NCBI GenBank assembly: GCA_902785755.1 | Contig: CACZZO010000009.1 | Span: 62,001 to 126,000, forward strand | DNA length: 64,000 nt | Origin: an uncultured Bacteroidia bacterium | GTDB taxonomy: Bacteria > Bacteroidota > Bacteroidia > Bacteroidales > F082 | Direction: 5' to 3' | In this document: in pieces, positions 1-8,151 of the stretch | Layout: the number at the start of each line of letters is the position of its first letter | Numbering within the stretch: position 1 is the first letter of the stretch | Program-made: the position numbers and the translations under genes | The notes under the pieces: generated by a model | Databases searched by the model: none | The model's input: only the letters and a program-made list of their open reading frames with translations | Told to the model about the DNA's origin: nothing

Positions 1-2
1 TC

Positions 3-1844
3 CTCGTTTTGACAGGTCTTTCCCTAATGTCATTCGGCCAGCGGGAAGAGGTGTTTTTCTCAGCGCAAGGAGGGCATTATGACACCTGCTTCCTTTTGTC
101 GATGGGTTGTCGTTCCAAAGAATACCATGTGCGCTACACCCTCAATGGTGCCACACCCGACTCCACCTCATGCCAATACGAACAACCTATCTATCTCAGC
201 GACAGCCTATATTCGTGTTCCAATATCTTCACCATTCCCATCTGCACCAACGACTTGTTCTATCTCCCTGATTCGGTGCAACACTGCATCGTCATCCGTG
301 CTGCCGTGTTCGATGGAAACGACAGTTGCGTAAGCCGTACTTACACCAACAGCTATTTCATCAAGGCGTTGGGATGCGACACACACGGGCTCCCCGTAGT
401 CTCAATCTGCGCCGATTCCCTCGACTTGTTTGGCTTTGAGCAGGGAATCTTGGTGCCCGGCATCCATTTCGACTCCCTCAACCCTGAAATTTCAGGCAAC
501 TATTTCCAAAAAGGCAGGGAATGGGAGCGCGTGTCGAATGTGGAGTTTTACGATTATTCCGACAACGGTGGTATCAACCAGATTTGCGGACTAAGGACAC
601 ATGGCAACCGCGCCCGACGACAACCTCAGAAAGGCCTGAAAATCTATGCGAGGCAGGAATACGGCAATAAGCATTTCCATCACCAGTTCTTTGAATCCGA
701 CTCTCTTAACTTATTCAAACGCTTGGTTATCAAACCTTTCTCTTCGCTTTATCCCTTTTCGGGCATCCAAGACTACATTTGCAGCCAAACGGCCATCGAC
801 ATCGGCTTGGAGGCAGGCCAGTCAAGGCCAGTCGTGCTGTATCTCAATGGCGAATATTGGGGCATCTATTTCCTTCAGGAAAAGTTGGACGAGCGGTATC
901 TTGAAAACCATTTCGGCATTAATCCAACCCAATGCGACATCGTTGGCGACTGGTTCGGTACGACCGAATACGGCGGGCCGGTCAACGATTATGGCATCCA
1001 CATCGAGTTTGAAGACATGATGAATTGGCTTGAGGCTGCTGACTTGGCAAAAGAAGAAAATTATCAATATCTTAACGAACTTGTAGACCTCAACAACTTC
1101 ATGGACTATATCATCTTTGAGACCTTTATTGCCAACACCGACTGGCCTGCAAACAACATGCGTTGCTGGAAAACGGACGGTGGCCGATGGCGCTGGATTT
1201 TCTTTGACGGCGACGCCACTTTGAACGAATACACCCTTGACTCATTAGGCAACGCCGTCCTTTTCGATGCCTTTGGCAACGCCACCTACATTGGCAACAA
1301 CATTTGGCCTTCCAGCAAAGAAGCCACGCTTTTGTTCAGAAAATGCCTTGAAAACCAAGAATTTGAAGAACAATTTGGAAACAAGTTGCTCCAATTGTGT
1401 CAAGATGTCCTCGCCTACGACAACACGGTGCAGCATTATTTCCGAATTAAGTCGATGCTGCAACCTGAAATCGGAGGACAAGCCTTCAGGTTCGGCTATC
1501 CAATCGGTGTGGACTTTTGGAATTGGGCTTGCACAATAAGCCACGACTTCCTCTTGAATCGAGCCTCAATCTTTGCTACTGAATTTATTGATTATGTGGG
1601 AATTACCGAACAGCAAGAAACGGCTTGCATTTCCGTGTACCCCAACCCAGCAAACGATGTTTTGTTTGTTCGGAAGCAGGCGATACCTCCCTATGAAAGA
1701 TACCGCATCACTAACCTGACGGGACAAAACCTGCTACGAGGCACAATCACCGCTGAAAACCAGCAGATTAATATTGAAAAACTGCCTGCGGGGATGTATT
1801 TTATTAGCGTGGGCGGGCAAACTTTGAAGTTTGTGGTGAAATAA
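3..1844 (+). CDS. CotH-family secreted protein with T9SS sorting domain (5' truncated)
   Basis: The reading frame is open at the window edge, so the true start lies upstream. The first residues visible (LVLTGLSLMSFGQ) look like the end of a signal peptide. The middle has CotH-kinase-like features: GLRTHGNRARRQPQKGLKIY near residues 200-215, and IFFDGDATLN near 400, the counterpart of the metal-binding aspartates in CotH. The last ~75 residues form a type A T9SS sorting domain (VYPNPANDVLFV ... LPAGMYFISV ... KFVVK). CotH proteins are atypical protein kinases known from spore coats; the role of the Bacteroidota versions is not established. I infer export to the cell surface or medium. A second CotH relative lies at 24174-25361. 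Confidence 0.8.
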   Translation, partial: LVLTGLSLMSFGQREEVFFSAQGGHYDTCFLLSMGCRSKEYHVRYTLNGATPDSTSCQYEQPIYLSDSLYSCSNIFTIPICTNDLFYLPDSVQHCIVIRAAVFDGNDSCVSRTYTNSYFIKALGCDTHGLPVVSICADSLDLFGFEQGILVPGIHFDSLNPEISGNYFQKGREWERVSNVEFYDYSDNGGINQICGLRTHGNRARRQPQKGLKIYARQEYGNKHFHHQFFESDSLNLFKRLVIKPFSSLYPFSGIQDYICSQTAIDIGLEAGQSRPVVLYLNGEYWGIYFLQEKLDERYLENHFGINPTQCDIVGDWFGTTEYGGPVNDYGIHIEFEDMMNWLEAADLAKEENYQYLNELVDLNNFMDYIIFETFIANTDWPANNMRCWKTDGGRWRWIFFDGDATLNEYTLDSLGNAVLFDAFGNATYIGNNIWPSSKEATLLFRKCLENQEFEEQFGNKLLQLCQDVLAYDNTVQHYFRIKSMLQPEIGGQAFRFGYPIGVDFWNWACTISHDFLLNRASIFATEFIDYVGITEQQETACISVYPNPANDVLFVRKQAIPPYERYRITNLTGQNLLRGTITAENQQINIEKLPAGMYFISVGGQTLKFVVK

Positions 1845-1851
1845 CACGGAA

Positions 1852-1920
1852 CTTGTAGGGCTGTCGTACCACGGCAGCCGTCTGAAAAAAACGGCTGCCA
1901 CGATGTGGCAGTCCTACAAG
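1852..1920. repeat. 69-bp inverted repeat, terminator-like, dispersed family
   Basis: Two ~30-nt arms starting CTTGTAGGGCTG and ending CAGTCCTACAAG pair with few mismatches around a 9-nt A-rich loop. The element sits between the convergent CotH and ATPase genes, where a two-way terminator is expected. The right arm carries the core GGCTGCCACGATGTGGCAG, which recurs near 29170, 30410 and 56601. Confidence 0.75.
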
Positions 1921-1922
1921 CA

Positions 1923-3092
1923 TCAATAATTCAGCCCGAAAGCCCAAATGGGAATCACATTGCCGTAGCCATATTCGATGTCGTCCTTCACTACATAGCC
2001 TTCCCTTGCATCGGTAATCTGTTTCTTTCCTTTGCTCTTTCCGCCCACCTCAAAAGTCTTACCCTGAACCTCAAAATCGGAAATGGGCGACGACACAACT
2101 TTATGATTCACACGCATTTGGTTGAGGAAAAAAGTTTCCCGCAGCGTTCCCGCATCTTCTTGGCCTTCACCTAAATTGTACATCAGATTCGTGTTGTCCA
2201 AATACACTTTCTCCACTTTTCCGAGCTCGCCCAAACCACCTGTCCCGTCGCGCAATTGGGCCAACAAGCCCGCTTTTTCCATATAAACAAGGTAATCCTC
2301 CACATTATTTCTGCTGGCCTGAATCTGGCTTCCCAAACTTGACATGTTGGGCTTGTAAGGCACCAATCCGGCAATAATCGCCATCAGTTTTTTCAGTTTT
2401 CTTGCCGTACCGATGTTCATGCCTGCAAACTGCGGAATGTCGACTTCAATCGTTCTTGTAATCACCTGACTCAACTCTGTTTCAAAGTCAAGGTCTTGAC
2501 TGAAAGGGTAATAGCCTTCTTTCAAATACTGCTTGAAATACACCAAAGGATGACTTGCACCCGGAATTTTCGCTTCATGGTTCAAGATTTGCTCCATGCT
2601 TAAAACGGGCGTTTCAATGTGGTGCCGAATGGCCAAAAACTCACGGAACGACAAACCTTGCATCATGTATTTCGGTGCCCGCCGACTCAGGTCGGCCTCG
2701 CCTTTCTCGATGTCGAGGATGGACGAACCCGTGAAATAAACATGCAAGTCGGGAAACGAATCGTACATCAGTTTCAGTTCCTGCGACCAATTGGCATATT
2801 TGTGTACCTCATCGATAAAAAGAAACTTTCCGCCGTTTTTATTGAAACTTTCCGCCATTTCATACAGGCTGTAGGTCGAAAAATACAGGTGATCCGCCGT
2901 CACATACAACGTGTCGTGAAGTGAATGGCACTTTTTGATGTGCTGAAGAAACAGCGTCGTTTTGCCCACGCCTCTTGGTCCGACCAAGCCTAACATGCGG
3001 TTATTCCATTGAATGTCAGCATACTTGTAACGGACAAACTCACTCGTTGTCGTGTCAAGTTGCTTCTGCATAAACTCATACAACTTTTCCAT
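1923..3092 (-). CDS. AAA-type ATPase (DUF4143-like)
   Basis: A 389-residue ATPase of the family in which an N-terminal AAA domain is followed by a DUF4143-type domain. Walker A is GPRGVGKT near residues 39-46 and Walker B is FLFIDEVHKY near 91-100. A later arginine-rich stretch (LSRRAPKYMMQGLSFREFL) is typical of the family. Such ATPases are abundant accessory genes in gut Bacteroidales, and their function is mostly unknown. The ATG at 3092 is 21 nt from the -7 box at 3113-3120. Three palindromes cover the promoter, so control by a dimeric regulator or by the gene product itself is plausible. Confidence 0.8.
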   Translation of the reverse strand: MEKLYEFMQKQLDTTTSEFVRYKYADIQWNNRMLGLVGPRGVGKTTLFLQHIKKCHSLHDTLYVTADHLYFSTYSLYEMAESFNKNGGKFLFIDEVHKYANWSQELKLMYDSFPDLHVYFTGSSILDIEKGEADLSRRAPKYMMQGLSFREFLAIRHHIETPVLSMEQILNHEAKIPGASHPLVYFKQYLKEGYYPFSQDLDFETELSQVITRTIEVDIPQFAGMNIGTARKLKKLMAIIAGLVPYKPNMSSLGSQIQASRNNVEDYLVYMEKAGLLAQLRDGTGGLGELGKVEKVYLDNTNLMYNLGEGQEDAGTLRETFFLNQMRVNHKVVSSPISDFEVQGKTFEVGGKSKGKKQITDAREGYVVKDDIEYGYGNVIPIWAFGLNY

Positions 3093-3112
3093 TTTGCATT
3101 AATTTGACACCG

Positions 3113-3120
3113 CAAAATTA
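3113..3120 (-). promoter_or_regulatory. Promoter -7 element of the AAA ATPase gene
   Basis: On the minus strand this reads TAATTTTG, a match to the Bacteroidota TAnnTTTG box. A TTGCAC at about 3145-3140, where the -33 element should be, is also one arm of the first palindrome of the adjacent array. Confidence 0.65.
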
Positions 3121-3122
3121 CT

Positions 3123-3209
3123 AAAATTGCACTGTGTGAGTGCAATTTTCTCAATTTTTTGCACTATGTGAGTGCATTTTTTCTACTATTTTGCACTATG
3201 TGAGTGCAA
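3123..3209. promoter_or_regulatory. Three phased palindromes, putative operator array
   Basis: Three near-identical sites with consensus TTGCACT-RTGTG-AGTGCAA start at 3127, 3159 and 3191, exactly 32 bp apart, close to three helical turns. In the first, the arms extend to 11 bp (AAAATTGCACT/AGTGCAATTTT). The A/T-rich spacers are unrelated. The array overlaps the expected -33 region of the ATPase promoter and ends just before the nudix stop codon. This is best read as a multi-site operator; no regulator is identified. Confidence 0.65.
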
Positions 3210-3212
3210 TTA

Positions 3213-3659
3213 TTACAATAATTCCGCTTTCACTTCGGGATTTGATAAGGCTCTCGCGATGATTTGTGCATGGTCGAAGGCCAAATCGGGCAGACGGTTG
3301 AGGGCAAACCATTGCGCCTTGGCTGCATCGTCGCCGCCAATGGCTTTTTGTTGGGTGTTATCAATGCCCCAATAGGCCACGCTGACGGTGCGGTGACGCG
3401 GGTCGCGGTCGATGGCACCGAAAGCGTACAATTGGTGCAATTCGATGCCCGTCAGACCCGTTTCTTCTTGCAGTTCACGCGCCGCGCAGGTGTCCAAGTC
3501 CTCTTCCATCTCCAAAAAACCGCCCGGCAAAGCCCAACAACCCTTGAAAGGCTCTTTGCCCCGCTCGATGAGGAGCAAATGCCAAACACATTCTATCTTC
3601 TTGAAAATCAAACAATCAGTTGTAACGCACGGACGCGGATAATTGTAAGTGAAACTCAT
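3213..3659 (-). CDS. Nudix hydrolase
   Basis: A 148-residue single-domain Nudix protein. The Nudix box is complete: G47, E53, then R61-E62-L-Q-E65-E66-T-G68-L, matching GX5EX7REUXEEXGU. Strands before the box (CLIFKKIECVWHLLLIERG) and the ALPGGF lead-in are typical of the ADP-ribose pyrophosphatase-like or NrtR-N-terminal-like subfamily. The substrate cannot be fixed from sequence. It is divergent from the nitrilase gene, with 65 bp between the starts. Confidence 0.85.
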   Translation of the reverse strand: MSFTYNYPRPCVTTDCLIFKKIECVWHLLLIERGKEPFKGCWALPGGFLEMEEDLDTCAARELQEETGLTGIELHQLYAFGAIDRDPRHRTVSVAYWGIDNTQQKAIGGDDAAKAQWFALNRLPDLAFDHAQIIARALSNPEVKAELL

Positions 3660-3696
3660 AATGACCTATTTTTCGGCAAAAGTAAGATTATTTCTC

Positions 3697-3704
3697 TATT
3701 TTTG
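3697..3704 (+). promoter_or_regulatory. Promoter -7 element of the nitrilase-family gene
   Basis: TATTTTTG matches TAnnTTTG and lies 21 nt before the ATG at 3725. A T-rich TTTTCGG stretch near 3670 sits at the -33 position. Confidence 0.65.
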
Positions 3705-3724
3705 CGTCAATTATTCATCGAATC

Positions 3725-4519
3725 ATGCAAAACCTCAACATCGCCTACATCCAAGCCGACCTCAAATGGGAGGATAAAACGGCCAATTTGCAGCATTTCA
3801 GCCAATTATTAGAACAAGTTCGTCCTGAAACCGACCTGATTCTCCTGCCCGAGACCTTCACCACGGCCTTCCCCGTCGACCCGAAAGTCTTCGCCGAAAC
3901 CGAAGACGGCCCGACGATGCAATGGCTTCAGTATCAAGCCAAAGCGAAAAACGCCGTCATCGCTACCACTTTCCCGTTGGAAAAAGACGGACATTATTAC
4001 AACAGCCTCGTTTGGATGCGCCCCGACGGGAGTTATGAACTCTATTTCAAGCGGCACACCTTCACGATGGGCGGCGAGGACAAATTAGTGGAACGCGGTG
4101 ACCGTCAACTGATTGTGGAACTGAAAGGCTGGCACATCCGCCCGATGGTGTGTTATGACATCCGTTTCCCCGTGTGGGCGAGAAACCGCTACCAAAACGG
4201 ACAATACGAGTATGACTTGGCTTTCTATTTGGCCAACTTCCCCGATTCGCGAATGGTGGTTTGGAACACGCTCCTTGTTGCCCGCGCCATCGAGAACCAA
4301 GCCTATTGGATTGGCGTAAACCGTGTCGGCGAGGATGCCAACGATTTGCATTATAGTGGTGAATCTCAGGTGATTAATTCACGCGGCGAGGTCATTTCCA
4401 AAGCCGATCCTTACCAAGAAGCTGTGCTGCATTGCACTTTGGATGGTGAAAAACTGGAACGTTTCCGGCAGAAATTCCCTTTGGGACCGGATTGGGATGG
4501 GTTTGAAATCAAAATGTAA
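3725..4519 (+). CDS. Carbon-nitrogen hydrolase, omega-amidase (YafV/Nit2 type)
   Basis: A 264-residue nitrilase-superfamily enzyme with the full catalytic triad: E43 in LLPETF, K109 in LYFKRH and C143 in MVCYDIRFP. The FTMGGEDKLVERGD segment after the lysine is characteristic of YafV/Nit2 omega-amidases, which hydrolyse alpha-ketoglutaramate and alpha-ketosuccinamate. That places it in glutamine-transaminase repair or methionine salvage (known for the family; inferred here). It is cytoplasmic with no signal peptide. The start is supported by the promoter at 3697. Confidence 0.88.
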   Translation: MQNLNIAYIQADLKWEDKTANLQHFSQLLEQVRPETDLILLPETFTTAFPVDPKVFAETEDGPTMQWLQYQAKAKNAVIATTFPLEKDGHYYNSLVWMRPDGSYELYFKRHTFTMGGEDKLVERGDRQLIVELKGWHIRPMVCYDIRFPVWARNRYQNGQYEYDLAFYLANFPDSRMVVWNTLLVARAIENQAYWIGVNRVGEDANDLHYSGESQVINSRGEVISKADPYQEAVLHCTLDGEKLERFRQKFPLGPDWDGFEIKM

Positions 4520-4524
4520 TTGAC

Positions 4525-4767
4525 ATGCAGCAAACCGGCGAAATCATATTGTACCAACCTAATGAGAATGTGCAACTTGAAGTGCGTTTGGAAGAAGAAA
4601 CCGTTTGGCTCACTCAAGCACAAATGGCGGAATTGTTTCAAAAAGACAGAACCGTCGTAACAAGACACATTAATAATGTATTCGCGGAAAGAGAACTTGA
4701 CCAAGAAAGCAATGTGCATTTTTTGCACATTTCAAATAAGGTTTTGTCGGTTTTGGATGTTTTGTGA
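4525..4767 (+). pseudogene. RhuM-family N-terminal remnant
   Basis: The 80-residue frame begins like RhuM/virulence-protein homologues: GEIILYQPNENVQLEVRLEE, then a helix-turn-helix-like VWLTQAQMAELFQKDRTVVT and INNVFAERELD. Full RhuM-family proteins are about 300 residues or more. Here homology fades after NVHFLHIS and the frame stops at TGA 4765-4767. The remainder of the gene is absent, since tadA begins at once. I read it as a decayed fragment left by a deletion; a short expressed DNA-binding peptide cannot be excluded. Confidence 0.6.
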
Positions 4768-4781
4768 CAAAAAAGAACAAT

Positions 4782-5225
4782 ATGACGCTCTCCGTTTTCT
4801 CCGACGAATATTATATGAAACAGGCCTATCAAGAGGCTGAAAAAGCTCTCGATGCCGACGAAATTCCGATTGGTGCCGTTGTGGTGTGCAACAACAAAAT
4901 CATCGCCCGCGCCCACAACCAAACCGAAACCCTCAACGACGTGACCGCCCACGCCGAAATGTTAGCGATTACCGCTGCCGCCAACGCCTTGGGCGCGAAA
5001 TATTTGGATGAATGTACGCTCTATGTCACTTTGGAACCTTGCCCCATGTGCGCCGGCGCCTTGTGTCATGCCCACATCGGGAAAATCGTTTGGGCTGCCG
5101 ACGACCCCAAGAATGGTTTTTCTCGTTTCGGCAAGATGCTACATTCCAAGACGAAAACCGAAACGGGGGTGATGCACGAAGAATGTCTCGCGCTGCTGAC
5201 GGAGTTTTTCAAAAAGAAAAGATGA
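4782..5225 (+). CDS. tadA: tRNA-specific adenosine deaminase
   Basis: A 147-residue cytidine-deaminase-fold protein with zinc ligands H57 and catalytic E59 in the HAE motif, and C87/C90 in PCPMC. This is the TadA signature for A-to-I editing at the wobble position of tRNA-Arg(ACG). The start was set at ATG 4782. An upstream in-frame GTG at 4764 overlaps the stop of the RhuM remnant and adds only a lysine-rich stub. Confidence 0.9.
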   Translation: MTLSVFSDEYYMKQAYQEAEKALDADEIPIGAVVVCNNKIIARAHNQTETLNDVTAHAEMLAITAAANALGAKYLDECTLYVTLEPCPMCAGALCHAHIGKIVWAADDPKNGFSRFGKMLHSKTKTETGVMHEECLALLTEFFKKKR

Positions 5226-5300
5226 TTTTTCACGCAGAATCCGCTGAAATCGCAGAACTTGTCGGACGAAAACTTAGCGTCGCATTGCGATTCCCATAAT

Positions 5301-7079
5301 TCAATCCTCCGAAATCTCGCTCATCATACTGCGGTAGGCCGAGAACACATTGGCACGCGAAATATAGCCCAAATATTTCCCGCCCTGAATGACAGGAATG
5401 TTGTATTTGCCCGACTTCTGGAACTTATGCACAATCTCCTCCATCGGCTCCTCGGGGTGGATGACATAGTCGGGAAGGACGGCGAAATTCTGTATGGATT
5501 GGTCGTAATATTGCGTGTCGAAAAGGATGCCGCGCACGTCGTCGAACAGCACATGGCCGCAGAAGAAACCCTCCTTGTCGACCACGGGGAAGATGTTGCG
5601 TTTCGAAGAAGAAACCAAAGGCAGCAAATCGCGGAAGAGGCAGTCGGGATGAATGGGAGAGAAATTGGTTTCAATCAACTGATTGATAGCCATCATATTG
5701 AGGATGCTCTTGTCTTTGTTGTGGGTCACCTCAACACCTTTCTCCGCCACGGCATTGGTGTAAATCGAATGGCTGAAAAACAGCCGATTGATGGCGTAGG
5801 CCAAGGCCGAAACAATCATCAGCGGCACGATGAGCGCATAGCCGTTGGTGATTTCAGCGATGAGGAAAAGTCCCGTCAGCGGGGCGTGAAGCATACCCGC
5901 CACAAGGCCGCTCATCCCGACGAGGGCAAACTTCGCCGGGTCTAAATCGCCAAGACCCAAATAGTTGACCAAAGTGGCAAAAAACAATCCCGTGAAAGCC
6001 CCGATGAACAAGGCCGGAGCGAAAGTGCCGCCCACGCCTCCAGCCCCGAAAGTGAAGGCCGTGGCAAAGGCTTTCAGCAAAATCATGCCCGCAAACAGGA
6101 TGATGACCACCAAATCATATTCCTTGAAATGCGCAAACCAAGGATTGTTGAACACAGGGCTGTAGTCGCCGCGCAAAGCCGAGTTGATGGCCTCGTAGCC
6201 TTCACCGTAAAGTGCTGGAAACAAGAAAATTAAGATACCAAGCAAAGTTCCACCGACAAGCAGTCGTTTCCACGGCGAAGTGATTTTCTTGAATTGTTTC
6301 TCCACGCTGAAAGTCACCTTCAGGAAATAAGCCGAAACCAAACCCGCAAAAACGCCCAACAGCACATAATATATGGCATTGGACGGGATGAAACCCTCGG
6401 CGATGACGGCTGGGTATTCCACCGTCTGGCCAAGAAAGAAATATGCCGTCAGAATGGCGACAAACGAGGAGCAAATGATAGGCACTAACGCATTGAGCGA
6501 CAGGTCGATCATAAACACCTCAAGGGCGAAAACGATACCCGTAATAGGCGCTTGGAAAATAGCCGCCAATGCCGCCGCGCCACCCATTCCGATGAGTTGG
6601 ATGGTGTGCTTGTAGTCCAATTTCAGCAATTGCGCGATGTTGGAGCCAATGCTGCCACCCGTCGAAACAGAAGGGCCTTCCAATCCCACCGAACCACCAA
6701 AACCTACTGTCAAAGCACTGGTGACAATGCTCGACCAAGTGCTGCTGCGGCTCACCTTGCCCTTGTTTTTCGAGATGGCGTAAAGGATGCCTGGTATGCC
6801 GTGCCCGACCTCTTTTTTCAGGATGTACTTGCAGAACAGGATGGTCAGCAGGATACCAATGGCGGGACAAATGAAATAGAGGAAATGCGCGTAGTTGAAC
6901 TGCGCATTGATGACCAAGTCGCGGATGCCATGCGCCAATTTCTTGATGATGACTGCGGCGGCACCCGCACAAAAACCCGTCGGGATGCTGAGTATCAGCA
7001 TAAAACGGCGGTCGGTCATGTGTGTCGCCCGCCATTCGTTGAATTGGTCAATCCACCCGTTGATTTTGTCTTTCAGCAC
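5301..7079 (-). CDS. ClC-family chloride channel/antiporter with CBS pair
   Basis: About 592 residues. The membrane part carries the ClC filter motifs GSVGLEGP, whose gating glutamate is present and favours Cl-/H+ exchange, and GGTFAP. The cytoplasmic C-terminus (~150 residues, from ETNFSPIHPDCLFRD) has two CBS-like halves, probably nucleotide sensing. The frame is open upstream to a TTG at 7175, but the first ~32 residues look non-coding. GTG at 7079 gives a short amphipathic N-terminus, and ATG at 7019 is an alternative. It is divergent from xth and convergent with tadA. Confidence 0.85.
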   Translation of the reverse strand: MLKDKINGWIDQFNEWRATHMTDRRFMLILSIPTGFCAGAAAVIIKKLAHGIRDLVINAQFNYAHFLYFICPAIGILLTILFCKYILKKEVGHGIPGILYAISKNKGKVSRSSTWSSIVTSALTVGFGGSVGLEGPSVSTGGSIGSNIAQLLKLDYKHTIQLIGMGGAAALAAIFQAPITGIVFALEVFMIDLSLNALVPIICSSFVAILTAYFFLGQTVEYPAVIAEGFIPSNAIYYVLLGVFAGLVSAYFLKVTFSVEKQFKKITSPWKRLLVGGTLLGILIFLFPALYGEGYEAINSALRGDYSPVFNNPWFAHFKEYDLVVIILFAGMILLKAFATAFTFGAGGVGGTFAPALFIGAFTGLFFATLVNYLGLGDLDPAKFALVGMSGLVAGMLHAPLTGLFLIAEITNGYALIVPLMIVSALAYAINRLFFSHSIYTNAVAEKGVEVTHNKDKSILNMMAINQLIETNFSPIHPDCLFRDLLPLVSSSKRNIFPVVDKEGFFCGHVLFDDVRGILFDTQYYDQSIQNFAVLPDYVIHPEEPMEEIVHKFQKSGKYNIPVIQGGKYLGYISRANVFSAYRSMMSEISED

Positions 7080-7207
7080 GGTTTTAGTCGTTTTGCGGCG
7101 GCTAAAATAGGAAAAAGTAACGCGCGAAGGAAAAAGAAATGACTTTTTCCCTAATTTCGCACCGTCGAACAACAATTAAACATTTCAACAATCAACAATT
7201 CAACCCG

Positions 7208-7969
7208 ATGAAAATCGTCAGTTACAACGTGAACGGCATCCGAGCAGCCATCAACAAAGGCTTGCTGCAATGGATTCAGGAATACCAACCCGACGTGCTT
7301 TGCTTTCAGGAACTGAAGGCCACGCCCGACCAAATCCCCCTGATGGACTTTGAGATGATGGGCTACCACCATTATTGGCTGCCCGCGCAGAAGAAAGGCT
7401 ACAGCGGCGTAGGCCTCATCACCAAACAAGAGCCTGACAACGTAGTCTACGGCATGAACGAGCCTTTGTATGACAACGAAGGTCGCTTCCTTCGTGCTGA
7501 TTTCGGCGACCTTTCGGTGGTGAGCGTCTATCATCCCTCGGGCACCACGGGCGACGAGCGCCAAGCCTTCAAGATGGTGTGGTTGGACTTTTTCCGCCAG
7601 TATGTCAACGAATTAAGAAAGGAAAGACCGCAGTTGGTGCTTTCGGGCGACTACAACATCTGCCACGAGGACATCGACATCAACAACCCGCGAAAGCACG
7701 ACACCTCGTCGGGATTCCTGCCTGAGGAGCGACAATGGATGACCGACTTCCTCAGCGACGGCTACATCGACAGTTTCCGTCATTTGGTGAAGGAGCCTAA
7801 CCGATACAGTTGGTGGAGTTTCCGTGCCGGTGCCCGCGCCAAAAACCTCGGTTGGCGCATCGACTACCATGTTGTGACTGACAACCTCGCCGACCGTATC
7901 GCCCAAGTGGACATTCTGCCGCAAGTGATGCACTCCGACCACTGCCCCATCGTGCTCGATTTGAAATGA
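7208..7969 (+). CDS. xth: Exodeoxyribonuclease III
   Basis: A 253-residue endonuclease/exonuclease/phosphatase-fold enzyme. Recognisable motifs are SYNVNGIRAA at the N-terminus, CFQELKA (metal-binding Glu), SGDYNICHEDID, the NxG-like WWSFRAGARAKNLGWRIDY and the terminal SDHCPIVLDL (catalytic Asp-His). It acts as an AP endonuclease and 3'-repair exonuclease in base excision repair. ATG 7208 gives the family start MKIVSYNVNGI; the frame continues upstream only through non-conserved sequence. TAATTTCG at 7152-7159 may be its -7 element. Confidence 0.93.
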   Translation: MKIVSYNVNGIRAAINKGLLQWIQEYQPDVLCFQELKATPDQIPLMDFEMMGYHHYWLPAQKKGYSGVGLITKQEPDNVVYGMNEPLYDNEGRFLRADFGDLSVVSVYHPSGTTGDERQAFKMVWLDFFRQYVNELRKERPQLVLSGDYNICHEDIDINNPRKHDTSSGFLPEERQWMTDFLSDGYIDSFRHLVKEPNRYSWWSFRAGARAKNLGWRIDYHVVTDNLADRIAQVDILPQVMHSDHCPIVLDLK

Positions 7970-8005
7970 TTTTCGCGAAAAGGTTGGCGTTTCAGAAAAA
8001 ATCCG

Positions 8006-8013
8006 TACCTTTG
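8006..8013 (+). promoter_or_regulatory. Promoter -7 element of the tRNA gene
   Basis: TACCTTTG fits TAnnTTTG, and TTGGCG at 7984-7989 sits at the -33 position. The predicted transcript starts about 15 nt before the mature tRNA, so a short 5' leader for RNase P is expected. Confidence 0.65.
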
Positions 8014-8034
8014 CAGGCGGATTTTTCATCCGAT

Positions 8035-8106
8035 GGCCTCATAGTTCAAGGGATAGAACGGAAGTTTCCTAAACTTTAAATCTAGGTTCGAGTCCTAGTG
8101 GGGCTA
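8035..8106 (+). tRNA. tRNA-Arg, anticodon CCT
   Basis: All four arms fold by hand. The acceptor GGCCTCA pairs with TGGGGCT (two G-U pairs), the D stem is GTTC/GAAC, the anticodon stem GAAGT/ACTTT encloses loop TTCCTAA with anticodon CCT at 8068-8070, and the T stem CTAGG/CCTAG encloses TTCGAGT. The discriminator is A8106. The 3' CCA is not encoded (ACAAG follows), so it must be added by nucleotidyltransferase. It reads AGG codons. Confidence 0.93.
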
Positions 8107-8151
8107 CAAGAAACGAGTCTTGCCCTCAAATTGTTTGGGGGCATAATTATT

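Noticed and set aside
3123-3215. Three evenly spaced repeats as a mini CRISPR array
   Set aside because: The spacers are only about 13 bp, the repeat is a clean 19-bp palindrome over a promoter, and no cas gene is near. An operator array fits better.
5259-5945. 228-codon plus-strand frame opposite the ClC gene
   Set aside because: It is antisense to the conserved CBS and membrane region, and its translation (His/Arg/Val-rich) has no recognisable motif.
7079-7175. Upstream TTG start of the ClC gene
   Set aside because: The extra residues are basic/aromatic without similarity and run into the promoter region shared with xth.
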